DNA of 64,000 nt from Odiellus spinosus (lineage: Eukaryota > Arthropoda > Arachnida > Opiliones > Phalangiidae), in the NCBI GenBank assembly GCA_963920705.1, contig OY987227.1:4513143-4577142 (forward strand). Reading direction: 5' to 3'. Each line of letters starts with the position of its first letter. Position 1 is the first letter of the stretch. The notes under the pieces are model-generated. The model did no database searches, was not told where the DNA came from, and saw only the letters and a list, made by a program, of their open reading frames with translations. The position numbers and the translations under genes were made by a program. Positions 33,301 through 41,945 of the stretch are shown here, piece after piece.

Positions 33301-36104
33301 AGTGCACGAGCAAAAGTATAGAAACTAACAAATCCACTCGCGAGTCTGCCTTCTTTTTATCTATAGTAGCCAAGCACGAGGTTTTTTTTTTTTAGTTTAT
33401 TATTTTTGCCCGCACTGTTTGACCTTAGAGAACGCTTACCAACGCCATGGTTTGTTTTATTTATCCTTATATTTTAAGATAGGTGTTCATTGTTAATAGT
33501 CCTAGGCTGAACCACACAATGTTTAGCCAATTGCAGTTCTTTCTCGAGAAGGGATATTTATCATTTCGGGTTGACAGCTTTTTCTCCAAAATTAAACAAA
33601 AAATACTCGAGAAGATTTTTCTCTCAATGATTAAAAGAGAAAACCTCTCTCTTTTCTTGGAACAAACTTGAATACGACAGTCGCGCAACTTAGAGATTAT
33701 CCACTTATTAAATACCTTTGGTGTTCCCGTAGATCCGGACGTGTAAACGACGAATATTGGTTGAGTAGCTTCAACCGGGGTGCATTCTAGAACGGGTGCG
33801 GCGCTTTTTACTTTTGTACTCCAGTCATCGTCTCGTCCATCCATCATGGACAACGGAGTCTAAACTCGTGAAAATTTTCAGAAATCGTATATACTCGTTA
33901 TCAAAATTAGTTTATATTAGTAAATTTGACGCTATTTTGCGATTTTATCTGGGGTGTTAGTGTTACACTTAAAATAAAGAGGTTATCTTCCCTTATATAA
34001 AGAACGCCTTTTAGGCTATATTCCCGTTAAGTAGTAGTAGTTTGTACAAATCCACAAACAGAACTCGAGTCAGATCGTATTTTGCGCTTGGTACTGAGAT
34101 TACTTACCTTTTCTTGGTGTTTGAAAACCAGTATTTTATCCGGCTTGTGTTGAGCAACTGTACACGCTTCGTCAATTATGGTCTTATAATTGATCCAGCC
34201 ATTAGCGTGGTAGCCGTTCGAAGCCATCAAAATAATTTTGGGCTGAAGAAAAAAAAACGCAATTACTTTTGAACTTGTTAGTTACGAAAAACTGATAGAA
34301 TTACTTTAAAATGATTTATTCTAGTAGCCAAATCTTGAGCTGGAAGTCCGTTAGGCATGGCACATTGTATGGCTCCTAAGCGACAACACGCTAACATAGA
34401 GAAAATTCCTTCGGCAATCAATGGCATGTAAATTAAAACTTTGTCTCCTTTCTCGACGCCATATTCCTTCAAAACTCCCGCTAGATGGGTGACCTATAAA
34501 AAGTGAGGTATTTAAATCGAGTTTCTCGTGGATCAGAATAGTAAACCATGGCCCAAATCATGAAATAATTTGTACATTTTTCACACCTTAATTAAACCAT
34601 CTAGAATGCAATATGATATAAAAATTTAAACGGTGTATTTATGTTTAAATTTTAAACGATAATTATTGGCGCTTGGAAGTAATTTTTAAAATTTGTGCTG
34701 TAAATAATATAATAAATCAATAAAAATCTGATTACTCAGATTATCAAATTATTCTAATTATTCTAGCCGATTGACAGTTACTTTGTACTAAAAATCACGT
34801 AATTATTATATTGTAAGGTAATTATTTGATTATAATTTCTAATTACTGTATTCTTGTAGTTTCACCTATTAAATGAAACCCTAATTAAATAACCCCACAA
34901 TAACACCAATCTATAGTTAAATTGGATTTTGTAATTAATATATCAAAAATAGGAAAAAATAACATGAATATTTTTTTTAATGTTAGATTTCCGAATAATG
35001 TTCATCAAAGACCGTGCACAGTTGCTCGTTAACGAGTGGCCCCATTCTTGTTTTCGATATTGTAGTTCGCATATATGTTATAAAGAGGAATCTGCAGTTT
35101 TCGATCGAAAACTAGATTGCAAATGGTTTTGGATTAAAGGCAACGACAGCCTAGGCTTCAGGTTTGATACGGAAGTCAACCGAAAATTGGCACGAGTTAC
35201 CTTTCCAAGAAGTACTGTTTCTATCCGATGACAGAGCATGCTACAATCGTTACAAAATATTTAGATATTCCTATGAAATTGTGAGATTAATCACTATTTC
35301 AAAATAGAAATCATCAAAATAATATCATCAATGGATATCTAGGCTTAAATTTCAGCGCTCGCTAGATCCATCTTTGTATATTTGGGCTAGGAATTATTCG
35401 GATGCACTCTTTCTTTTATCTGAGTAATACTTCCAAATTTTCGAAATTGCTTAAATGTTCTACAATTTGGCGATACGGTTACGTAACAAAAAAAAAAGAA
35501 AAAAAAAGGTAAGCTTGTGGTTTTTGAAACGATAAAAAAACGATGATGTTCCTGAAGTCAACGTACTAAGCGAATAGTTTGCCACTTGCTAAAAGGTACT
35601 ATTAGTTATTTTTAAATCCCCTTTAAAGTCTCCTTTTACAACTTAGCAGATGACGTTGACCATAACAAACTGTACAGTCAAAGTTAGGCTATGTGCAAAA
35701 GGGAAGAGCATTTTAAAGGTGCATATTTCAGTGCAGATAGGGTCTTTAAGTGGTGCAATGTATAAAATTAAAATTAGTCTAGTTCCTACCTCGTGAAAGA
35801 TTTCATTGTAGGTATATGTTTTTCGAGTTCCAGTAACGGGACTGTCGCAGAGCAATATCTCCTTATCACCGAATCCAGTCTGAATATGTTTATCCACACA
35901 CTCGTAACACATATTTAGTTCCCCGCCGGTGAACCACTTTGTGATTGGCGCGTCTGACAGGTCCATTACTTTGTCCCACGGTTTGGTCCACGTTAATCGA
36001 CTGCCCAATTTCCCCCAGAATTCATCCGGATTGTCTAAAGCTTCTTTTTGATATCTGTCTAGTTCGCATTTCTTGAACGCAAATTCAGCCAAGTCACCTA
36101 TCAT
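19524..36104 (-). CDS. ACSS3: Acyl-CoA synthetase, ACSS3 (short-chain) family
   Basis: Sixteen exons in 5' to 3' order: 36104-35790, 34493-34305, 34242-34108, 33859-33716, 31743-31694, 29155-29035, 28180-28070, 25330-25290, 23771-23668, 22963-22868, 22224-22161, 21144-21063, 20992-20870, 20758-20659, 19860-19685, 19616-19524. All phases join to 647 residues (human ACSS3 is somewhat longer at the N terminus). The family activates short acids to acyl-CoA through an acyl-AMP. Seen are the ACSS N-terminal block (FWGKLGSRLTWTKPW), the P-loop YTSGSTGTPKG (252-262), YGQTE (400-404), LPLPPGG, GRVD (505-508) and the catalytic lysine in PKTSTGK (Lys601). The start Met is the first of the open frame; a further 5' exon with a mitochondrial presequence cannot be excluded. 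The Trp of the acyl pocket is Gly and the GHR of motif A8 is replaced, so the substrate may differ from propionate. Confidence 0.85.
20174..20620. mobile_element. Foldback MITE FB-1, copy 1
   Basis: Inverted arms of about 200 bp start CTTTAAAGGGAGAATG and end CATTCTCCCTTTAAAG. The inner arm ends are GGCTTAGTGGGA and TCCCACTAAGCC. It lies in the intron before the exon at 19685-19860. Only a short non-palindromic centre (about 20370-20420) separates the arms. Confidence 0.88.
21444..21560. mobile_element. MITE, TAGAGCTCGGAAT family, left fragment
   Basis: It begins TAGAGCTCGGAATAGGATAC and follows the family for about 115 bp, including TAGGATATCCATTGATA, then stops just before an FB-1 copy at 21588. 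The right end is missing. Confidence 0.7.
21588..21949. mobile_element. Foldback MITE FB-1, copy 2
   Basis: It has the same ends and arms as the copy at 20174-20620 (TTAAAGGGAGAATGCAACC at the left, GGTTGCATTCTCCC near the right) but a shorter and diverged centre. It lies in another intron of the acyl-CoA synthetase gene. Confidence 0.85.
22378..22815. mobile_element. Foldback MITE FB-2, copy 1
   Basis: The left arm TTTGAATTTATTTTCGGAAT with CGTATTCGAGAATTTT is answered on the other strand by ATTCCGAAAATCAATTCAAA and AAAATTCTCGAATACG at the right. Inner arms carry TTCAACAGCGCTT and AAGCGCTGTTGAA. Related copies are at about 27240-27720 and, as one half, at 36555-36715. Confidence 0.85.
23095..23620. 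repeat. R2 dispersed repeat, copy
   Basis: It shares with the copies at 11735-12720 and 36190-36545 the landmarks TTTTACCGTTTGATAA, TTAGTCC(A/T)AATTAAT and GATGACTGCCATCGTATTG. It lies in an acyl-CoA synthetase intron directly before the exon at 23668-23771 (minus strand). It is interrupted and old. Confidence 0.7.
24254..24600. mobile_element. MITE with 26-bp TIR and perfect 7-bp target duplication
   Basis: Ends begin CAAGAATAGATTCAACACAA on both strands. GTATTAT flanks both sides (24247-24253 and 24601-24607). The interior is GC-richer than the introns around it. A second copy is at 56876-57560. A 7-bp duplication with CA-starting ends recalls P-superfamily or hAT elements; the class is inference. 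Confidence 0.88.
24822..25021. mobile_element. Short foldback element (GGTCAAAAATGGTCCAAAT family)
   Basis: The left arm has TTTGGTCAAAAATGGTCCAA and AACAGAATTCGACCAAA. The right arm gives their reverse complement, TTTGGTCGAATTCTGTTGG and TTGGACCATATTTGACCAAA. A solo arm-like piece is at 61855-61890. No target duplication was resolved. Confidence 0.8.
25451..26368. mobile_element. ~920-bp element with ~40-bp terminal inverted repeats
   Basis: The left end CAGACGAGGCGTAATCAACC continues to GGTTTAATCA; the right end is the reverse complement (TGATTAAACCGGGCTAATTA to CCTCGTCTG) with few mismatches. No long frame is present, so it is non-autonomous. A TAGCTCAGCTGG string near 25919 recalls a tRNA A box but no tRNA folds there. 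I could not find a target duplication. Confidence 0.75.
26401..26741. repeat. R3 dispersed repeat with 32-bp poly-A
   Basis: It starts TTAGGCTGTCCCGGAATTTT and contains CGGAAAGATCGTGAAAAAAC; related copies are at 29370-29890 and 45660-45840. It ends in 32 A residues (26710-26741), but the other copies have no comparable tail, so the A run may be independent. Confidence 0.65.
27059..27902. mobile_element. Foldback element enclosing an FB-2-like foldback
   Basis: Outer arms, about 27059-27245 and 27715-27902, pair through TCGACTCGAACCAGC / GCTAGTTCGAGTCG and TTTGATTTTCTATTG / CAATAGAAAATCAAA. Between them an FB-2-type palindrome (CGGAATC...CCATG to CATGGTGATTCC) carries a 37-bp A run at 27309-27345 and a T run near 27640. 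The arms include the GGTTAGATTAGTTAATCAC motif found near the TTAGG core at 29575-29660. Confidence 0.75.
29370..29890. repeat. R3 dispersed repeat, split by an insertion
   Basis: The left part (29370-29460, GAGGCTGTCACGGATTTTTC) and the right part (about 29800-29890, ATCGCCATTTTTCGCAACTT) match the two halves of the R3 copy at 26401-26700. The block between them (29462-29800) is foreign. Confidence 0.7.
29462..29800. repeat. Composite: inverted TTGCGCAGTTTCC arrays around TTAGG core
   Basis: The left array reads TTGCGCAGTT, TTTCCGCAGTTTCC and TTTGCGCAGTG. The centre (29558-29660) has two GTTAGGTTAGGTTAGTTAA blocks, each followed by CACTCGAACTAGCCTGTCCC. The right array reads the same motif on the other strand, GGGAAACCGCGCAAATGG and GGGAAACTGCGCAAGCGG. 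The organisation matches that of 18218-19015 with a different motif. It is inserted in an R3 repeat inside an acyl-CoA synthetase intron. Confidence 0.75.
29915..30114. repeat. 95-bp inverted repeat with 10-bp loop
   Basis: The arms 29915-30009 and 30020-30114 are perfect or nearly perfect reverse complements, GTGGCTATTACAGAGCCTAG at one end and CTAGGCTCTGTAATAGCCAC at the other, with ATCAAGTCCT between. Each arm has ATTTTCGCGCGGTCTTTTTC. It is probably a very young palindromic MITE or an inverted duplication, in the intron between exons at 29155 and 31694. Confidence 0.95.
31045..31650. mobile_element. Foldback element rich in ATCGATT motifs
   Basis: The outer arms pair TTTTAATCGATAAAATCAAA with TTTGATTTTATCGATTAAAA; inner segments pair TGAAACGTTTTGAATCA-like with TTCAAACGGTTTCA-like sequence. 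Relatives are at about 14225-14395 and 17280-17390. It lies in an acyl-CoA synthetase intron. Confidence 0.7.
31873..32666. mobile_element. 794-bp element with ~38-bp TIR and near 7-bp duplication
   Basis: The left end CAGAGGTATATAATAACCC continues to CTTCGGGG and AAGTATGAAAG; the right end is its reverse complement. Flanks are GTATAAG at the left and GTATTAG at the right, one mismatch in seven. Inside are an exon-like open frame (32093-32266) and a perfect 16-bp-arm hairpin at 32308-32350 (ATCTTGGATTAAGAAT / ATTCTTAATCCAAGAT). Confidence 0.82.
32093..32266 (+). CDS. Exon-like frame inside the 31873-32666 element
   Basis: ATG at 32093 opens 58 codons rich in Lys and Glu (it starts MESKVDFSSQVDLTIKD and ends in a basic KKKRKLEEE stretch) that run exactly to a good donor, CAA|GTAAGC. 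This looks like the first exon of a nuclear protein, perhaps the remnant of the autonomous parent's gene or a captured host exon. No downstream exon was found within the element. I do not recognise the protein. Confidence 0.3.
32858..33048. mobile_element. Degenerate GGACGGAAATAAG MITE
   Basis: The left GGACGGAAATAAG and the right TTTTTTCCGTCCC, with inner CACTGGACATT blocks, resemble the cleaner copy at 45944-46049. The ends are eroded and no target duplication is clear. Confidence 0.5.
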
Positions 36105-36189
36105 AATATTGTTAAAATTAAGGGGATTTTTAACAGAGAAAACGATGTTATTTATCGAGAAGCCTTATTTACGAGACTTTTAACACTAA

Positions 36190-36545
36190 CGACCGACTGA
36201 AGAATGGCTCGGCTAAAATTTTACCGTTTGATCAGGTGGTGCAAAAACTCAAAAAAAAAAAAAAAAATCATCCTTAAGAGATTATAATCGTACTCCAATT
36301 GAGATAAAAAATAGCCATTTTCGATTATTTTGAAAATAAAGTAGTCAATATAACAGTTATCAATAAAAAATAATTTGTATAAATATAACATTATCTAGCC
36401 ATTCAAAGTTTGTTTATAAAGAATTTTAGTCCAAATTAATCGATTATCTACAATAACCGCTTATTTGCGGTTTATCCGTAGTAAATTAACAAACTCGTAA
36501 CCGAGTTTTCCATTAAATTAAAGAACACTTTGAAATATTTTAATG
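36190..36545. repeat. R2 dispersed repeat, copy upstream of ACSS3-like gene
   Basis: It carries AAATTTTACCGTTTGATCAG, then AAGAGATTATAATCGTACTCC, then TTAATCGATTATCTAC as in the other copies. An A run lies at 36250-36267, at the point equivalent to the HL insertion site in the copy split by HL A/B, so this copy shows roughly what the empty site looked like. Confidence 0.7.
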
Positions 36546-36554
36546 GCGCAATCA

Positions 36555-36715
36555 TTAAAGAACACGATAAATATTGTTTCTAACACCTTGAAATTTTATC
36601 AAACTTCAGAAATAAATTTTTACACCAAAAACGTGTCTAAGCATTCCGAAAAAATTTGGCATGGTGATTCCGAAAATAAATTCAAAAACTGTGCCATTTT
36701 TAGCTCCAAGAGTCC
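36555..36715. mobile_element. FB-2 foldback, single arm
   Basis: The sequence AACTTCAGAAATAAATTT, then ACCAAAAACGTGTCTAA, then GGTGATTCCGAAAATAAATT follows one arm of the FB-2 elements. The opposite arm is missing. Confidence 0.7.
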
Positions 36716-38530
36716 AAGTTCCCCATTAATATATATTATAATATTGTTTTAATAAACTTGTAAAAATTACCTTGAACAATTAACGTTTTACTTTGTGGAC
36801 CATTTATGTTTTCCATCTTTTGATTGGGTTACTTATTTGATATTGATTTTTTTTAATAAAACTTGCTGGTTAAAAATTTCTGTTCGTAAAGCTGTTTTAG
36901 TTTGGTTTTTTAAAAAGACTTAATAAGTAATGGTTTCAACAACCTAATCTAATGTAGAACTTCGCTTTTCACGAGAGCCTTTAAATGATAATGAATTTAT
37001 TAAAATAGATATCGCATCCTTTTGGGAATTCCAAAATAATTCGTTATCACGATTTATTCAGAGATATAAAAACTCGGTCAAGTGTTTTATCTTCAAAGAC
37101 TTGTTTGTCTGTCTTAGGAAGGTTATAAAAAGTGACGCCGTTTCAATTTTAGACATTTAATTGTACGCTATTTTAAAAAACAGCATTTTAAAATTAAAGG
37201 TATGGTATTCGAGTATTAAACGGATATAATTAATGTACATAGACTGCTAAGACATGGCTAAAACATTACCAAAACTCGCCAGAGTCCAAGTAGTAATTCG
37301 AGGTTAATTATTAAAGTAACGAAATTAGGCACGAAGAAAGATATAATTTTTTTCATAGGAGTTCGGTTTTGAAATGTCATTTCGTGAACCGAAAGAGATC
37401 TTTATTCACTGGCATCATCAAACAACTTTTCTCAAGAATTTTTACTGACTACATTTTCTTCAAAACGGATTTAGGGTCAGCCAGTTTAGTTAGCACCTTT
37501 GATAATTAACTTCGAATAAGTATCTCGAAATCTTTGGTGAGTTTTGATACGGTTTTACACATATTATTACAGTGCAAATTCTTTAAAAATAACTTGTTAT
37601 AATAGAGTCTAATATCCTATTATGTGGCAAATGTCACTTGCCCGCCATAGAGAATTAACTTTTGGTTCTATAATAGTGCGGCAACCAAGGTAATAACTTA
37701 AATGGGCCTTCACACCCGCCAATTTTCCCCTCCAACTAGTGACTTAATTGTACGTCATATCTATTGCCACTTCCAGTTTGCGTTCGAGTGAATTTTAGAA
37801 GATTTCAGAAATAGTTTTACATTTTGAGTCGCTTTCAAAAATATTTTTAGATTAACAGTCGTCATCAGAAATAAACAAACTGTAGTTTAATAATCAATGG
37901 AATGAAAATAGCTACCAGAACACGTGGATAATTTTTGCGCTATCCAGTAACACTCAATGATCTCAGCATTGAGCGCAACGGAGTTCAACTTTTCGGTTTC
38001 TACGTCATGATTCTATTCAGACAGTCAACGAGCTCATCGCCAGAACGATCAGGTTTTTTCGTTGAACAATGGCGAAGAGTTCTCATATTTTGATTTTAAA
38101 CTTTAAATCTATTCAGCTCTTTCGAAGTGGGAAAGATTATAACCGTCGTTTAATTGTTACCAATTTTAAAAGTGTCATTTTTGATTCTATAAACTCAAAT
38201 TTCCTTTGCTTTTTACGATAGTGATATACTTCAGTGTTAGCATCAATTTAATCAGCAAGAAAATAATTGTAGAATATTGTATAATGACTAGCGTATTTCA
38301 AAAGATAAGATAACCAACAGTTATGAAAATGCATCCCGCCTCCGTGACGTTTCCTGTAGTAAAATAAACCAAAATCGGTTCCCGAATCAGTTTCGAGAAA
38401 TCTATTCAGGAAAAAAAAGCTGGTGGTTTTTTGAGGGATCTGCTTTTTTATCCGAATTTAAAATCTACCGCCATTATGGAATTTAGCCGTAGTAAAGTGT
38501 CGAATTTTTCATAATGCGCGTGCGGGTTAA
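36716..38530. other. Intergenic, nothing recognised
   Basis: This is AT-rich sequence upstream of the acyl-CoA synthetase gene. I found no exon with good borders and no clear repeat structure here, apart from short CGAGAAATC-type scraps near 38390-38410 that recall the foldback at 31045. It may contain promoter or 5' UTR sequence of the minus-strand gene, but nothing can be pointed out. Confidence 0.4.
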
Positions 38531-39129
38531 CGTCATCTTTTCCAGGGCACATAACATATGATTTTATAGAACCTTCCGAAGAAAAGCTCCAAAAATATTT
38601 TAAAGACCGTATTTGATTAAAAAAAAAAGGCTAAAGCCCCGTTTTCAAATAAGATTTTTCAAGCTTTTGCTTTCGCTTTTTTTATCGATTACTGCCGAGC
38701 TTCGAATGCAAAAAAAATTAAATATCAAACTCATTAAATATCCGCTTCTCCGGTTAAAAAAAAGCTCGTTGAAAAGGAAAGCCGAGATTCGAATCTTATG
38801 AAAACAACGAAAAGTTTAAGCTTCGATTTATTAAGCTTTTTTTGAAGAAAAAGGTGGATTTTTATCGCAAAAAATCTCTTTTGAAAACGGGGCTTAAAAC
38901 GCGCGGTACTTCAAATTGTATGTCTTCGAAGCGAGTTCAAATTAAAGGGTCATCTTTTGCAGGGCACATAACATATGATTTTATAGAACCTTCCAAAGAA
39001 AAGCTCCAAAAATATTTTAAAGACCGTATTTGATTTTTTAAAAAAAAAAAAATGAAAAAAAAAAAAAAAGGCTAAAACACGCGGTACTTCAAATTGTATG
39101 TCTTCAAAGCGAGTTCAAATTAAAGGGTA
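38531..39129. repeat. 416-bp-spaced direct repeats with internal foldback
   Basis: A ~100-bp block (GGGCACATAACATATGATTT to AAAGACCGTATTTGATT) occurs at 38531-38632 and 38947-39049. A second block (CGGTACTTCAAATTGTATGT) occurs at about 38898-38950 and 39073-39129. Between the first pair, CCCCGTTTTCAAAT (38638) is answered by TTTTGAAAACGGGG (38880). The organisation is a tandem duplication of a foldback-bearing unit. Confidence 0.8.
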
Positions 39130-39889
39130 TAGAAAATATCAGGCTTTCTTTACGGAAGAACCCTATAATTTATTAATTTTAGATAAAAACCTCCATAATC
39201 AGGGTTAAAAGACCACGGTGGGTTATTTGAATATTTGAATAAAATTGGTGGTTATTCTCTTTAAAGTAGAAACGCAACTGCTGACTCAATTCGGGCCTCG
39301 TCAAAGTGATCTCGCGAATTTCATTTTCAATTAGTTGATTTTTCCTAATTGGGAAAGCCTATTTCTTTCGTTATTTTATGTGAGAAGAGTAAAATAAATG
39401 TATTACCTTCAAATATGTTATTTGTTGTCATTTTTCAATTTACATTTAACCAGGGCTTTTCGTATTTTATTGTAGTGATGTCTTCTACTTAGTCATAAGG
39501 CAGTTCAGTTAATATTATAAAAAAATCCCTAAAAACAACGAAATATCTGGCGTGTAAACATTATCGCGATACGTTTCTTAAAGAGTCTGTAGAAAGTTTT
39601 GGATCATTAATTTCAAATTTTAATGTATACGCTGTGATGGTTATCAGATGTCAATGACCGCGGCAAAGTTGTTGAAGGCAGGCGCGTCACATCCGCGTAA
39701 ATTATCAGAATCAAACTTTTTGATTATATCTTGGCGAAGTTCATCTAATCGTAAACTTTAGCGTATGATATAGGATATTTGTGTTAATTGCGAAAAAATG
39801 CTTTCAATAGCATTAGACTTGTTACATTTACAACTAATGATTGCGGCATATCTCAATAGATAAATATGAATAGTAAAATAAAGCGTTCA
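39130..39889. other. Intergenic, nothing recognised
   Basis: AT-rich sequence without a convincing exon, terminal repeat or tandem array. Confidence 0.4.
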
Positions 39890-40500
39890 TAACCGTCTTC
39901 TAACTACCCAAACAGTACGGGCAAAAGTAGGTAACAAAGTAAGCGTCTGGGTTGGTCTTGGCGTTTTTATAAAATAATCTGCTAGTTTTGCGATTATTTA
40001 CGATTATCCCTAAATGTTTTTTTAATTTTACCGTTTCATAATTTTATACTCTATCTTTAAAAACAATTATCTAAAAAATCACACCGTTTCCAATAACGAT
40101 TAAACATTAAAATAGATGGTATGTTTTTGGTTAACCGTTTATCCATTGGACAAAGGCTTGAAGACAGAATGAATAATATTTTTCCGGAAATGGGCTTCGA
40201 ATTATTTTAAACACTACGATGGTGGTCATCGATTATTGGGACTAGATGTAAAAATAATACTTTCTAGATTATCTTCAAAATTCTTGTAAACTGTTAAGCC
40301 ATTAAAATGTTTGAAAAAAGTTCTTTAACGTAATAGAAAACTCTTTAACCAGTTTGGTAATTAACTACGGATAAACCGGAATAAGCGGTTAATTGTGGAT
40401 AATCGATTAATTTGGACTACAATTCTTTATAAACCAAGTTTAAATGGCTAAATACGGTTATATTAATAATATATTTTTATTCCTTATTGATAAAATCTGA
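39890..40500 (-). repeat. R2 dispersed repeat, inverted copy
   Basis: Read on the minus strand it has the R2 landmarks TTAATCGATTATCCACA, GGATAAACGGTTAACC and ATTATTCATTCTG in the usual order. Confidence 0.65.
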
Positions 40501-40599
40501 TTTTCAGTAACCCCTTCCAAATTCAAAGTAATTGGATATTTTTAAAAATTATCAGATATTGCCAGACTTTACTTTTTAAATAGTGTAGCTGTAAAGCTC

Positions 40600-41200
40600 A
40601 CTATTTTCTTAGGCCGATAGCCTCGCGTGGATTTGTACCACCGTACCCTCGGGGACAATAGCCTAGACGAGAACGCGAAAATGGCAAAAGCGGCACACCA
40701 CGTTGTTTTTCCATAGACCGTTACTACGTTCTGCCATTTGTCTAGAGGAATGAGATATCGGGAGCATGCCCTAGAAAGTACGACGTGATTGGCTACTCAT
40801 CGGCAGAGCGGCAATTTCGAATATGGAAATATATAAAAGCGACACCCCATGTTATTTTCCCATAGTCGATTAATACGCGCTGCCATTACACTTTACGCAC
40901 GGGGGCCCGGGAGCAATAAGAGTAAAATGCGCGAGAAAGCTGTTGATATCGTCGAAGCAGCGAAGGGAAAGGCGGGCTAGGGATACGCGCGCCTTGCGCC
41001 GCAGCAACCCAATATTCATAAAGTCCTTCTTTGGCTTTTTAAAAGTAGACGCGCGGCTATAGAACCTTCCAGAAAGAAATTTCGTATTATTACGCGTCTC
41101 TCGCTGGAATTATACCGAGGTTCTACGGCCGCGGCTTAGCGCGAGCCGCGAAGCGATGGATCTGTTATTTCTTTTGCTGACTTTTGTTTCCAGCTTAACA
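40600..41200. promoter_or_regulatory. GC-richer intergenic patch with TATA- and HSE-like strings
   Basis: This ~600-bp patch is clearly richer in G, C and CpG than its surroundings. It contains TATATAAAAGC at about 40829, TAGAACCTTCCAGAAAG (an alternating GAA/TTC series) at about 41059, and a diverged internal duplication (GCGGCACACCACGTTGTTTT near 40690 and GCGACACCCCATGTTATTTT near 40838). It could be a promoter or CpG-rich regulatory block, or a GC-rich repeat. No gene starting here was found. Confidence 0.35.
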
Positions 41201-41249
41201 TAATTCCGCTCTGCCATATTTACTGCAAAGTTTGACTTACTAATCAAGA

Positions 41250-41945
41250 CTAAGTGAATAAGACTAAGTGAATAAGACTAAGTGAGGGTGAAACAGAATA
41301 AGACAAAGTGAGGGCGAAACAGAATGATACAAAGTGAGTGTGAAAAGAATAAGGCAAAGTGAGGGTGAAACAGAATAAGGCAAAGTGAGGGTGAAACAGA
41401 ATAAGACTAAGTGAGGGTGAAACAGAATAAGACAAAGTGAGGGTGAAACAGAATAAGGCAAAGTGAGGGTGAAACAGAATAAGGCAAAGTGAGGGTGAAA
41501 CAGAATAAGGCAAAGTGAGGGTGAAGCAGAATAAGACAAAGTGAGGGTGAAACAGAATAAGGCAAAGTGAGGGTGAAACAGAATAAGGCAAAGTGAGGGT
41601 GAAGCAGAATAAGGCAAAGTGAGGGTGAAACAGAATAAGGCAAAGTGAGGGTGAAGCAGAATAAGACTAAGTGAGGGTGAAACAGAATAAGGCAAAGTGA
41701 GGGTGAAACAGAATAAGGCAAAGTGAGGGTGAAGCAGAATAAGACAAAGTGAGGGTGAAGCAGAATAAGACAAAGTGAGGGTGAAACAGAATAAGGCAAA
41801 GTGAGGGTGAAACAGAATAAGGCAAAGTGAGGGTGAAACAGAATAAGGCAAAGTGAGGGTGAAACAGAATAAGGCAAAGTGAGGGTGAAACAGAATAAGG
41901 CAAAGTGAGGGTGAAAAAACCAAGACTAAGTGAGGGTGATAACGT
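41250..41945. repeat. 26-bp minisatellite, about 26 units
   Basis: The unit is GAATAAGGCAAAGTGAGG plus GTGAAACA. Variants GACTAAGTG, GACAAAGTG and GAAGCA occur at scattered and partly regular positions, so short higher-order blocks have been copied. Long open frames on the minus strand (up to 246 codons, cycling through SPSLCLILFHPHF-like peptides) are by-products of a stop-free repeat, not a gene. Confidence 0.97.
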
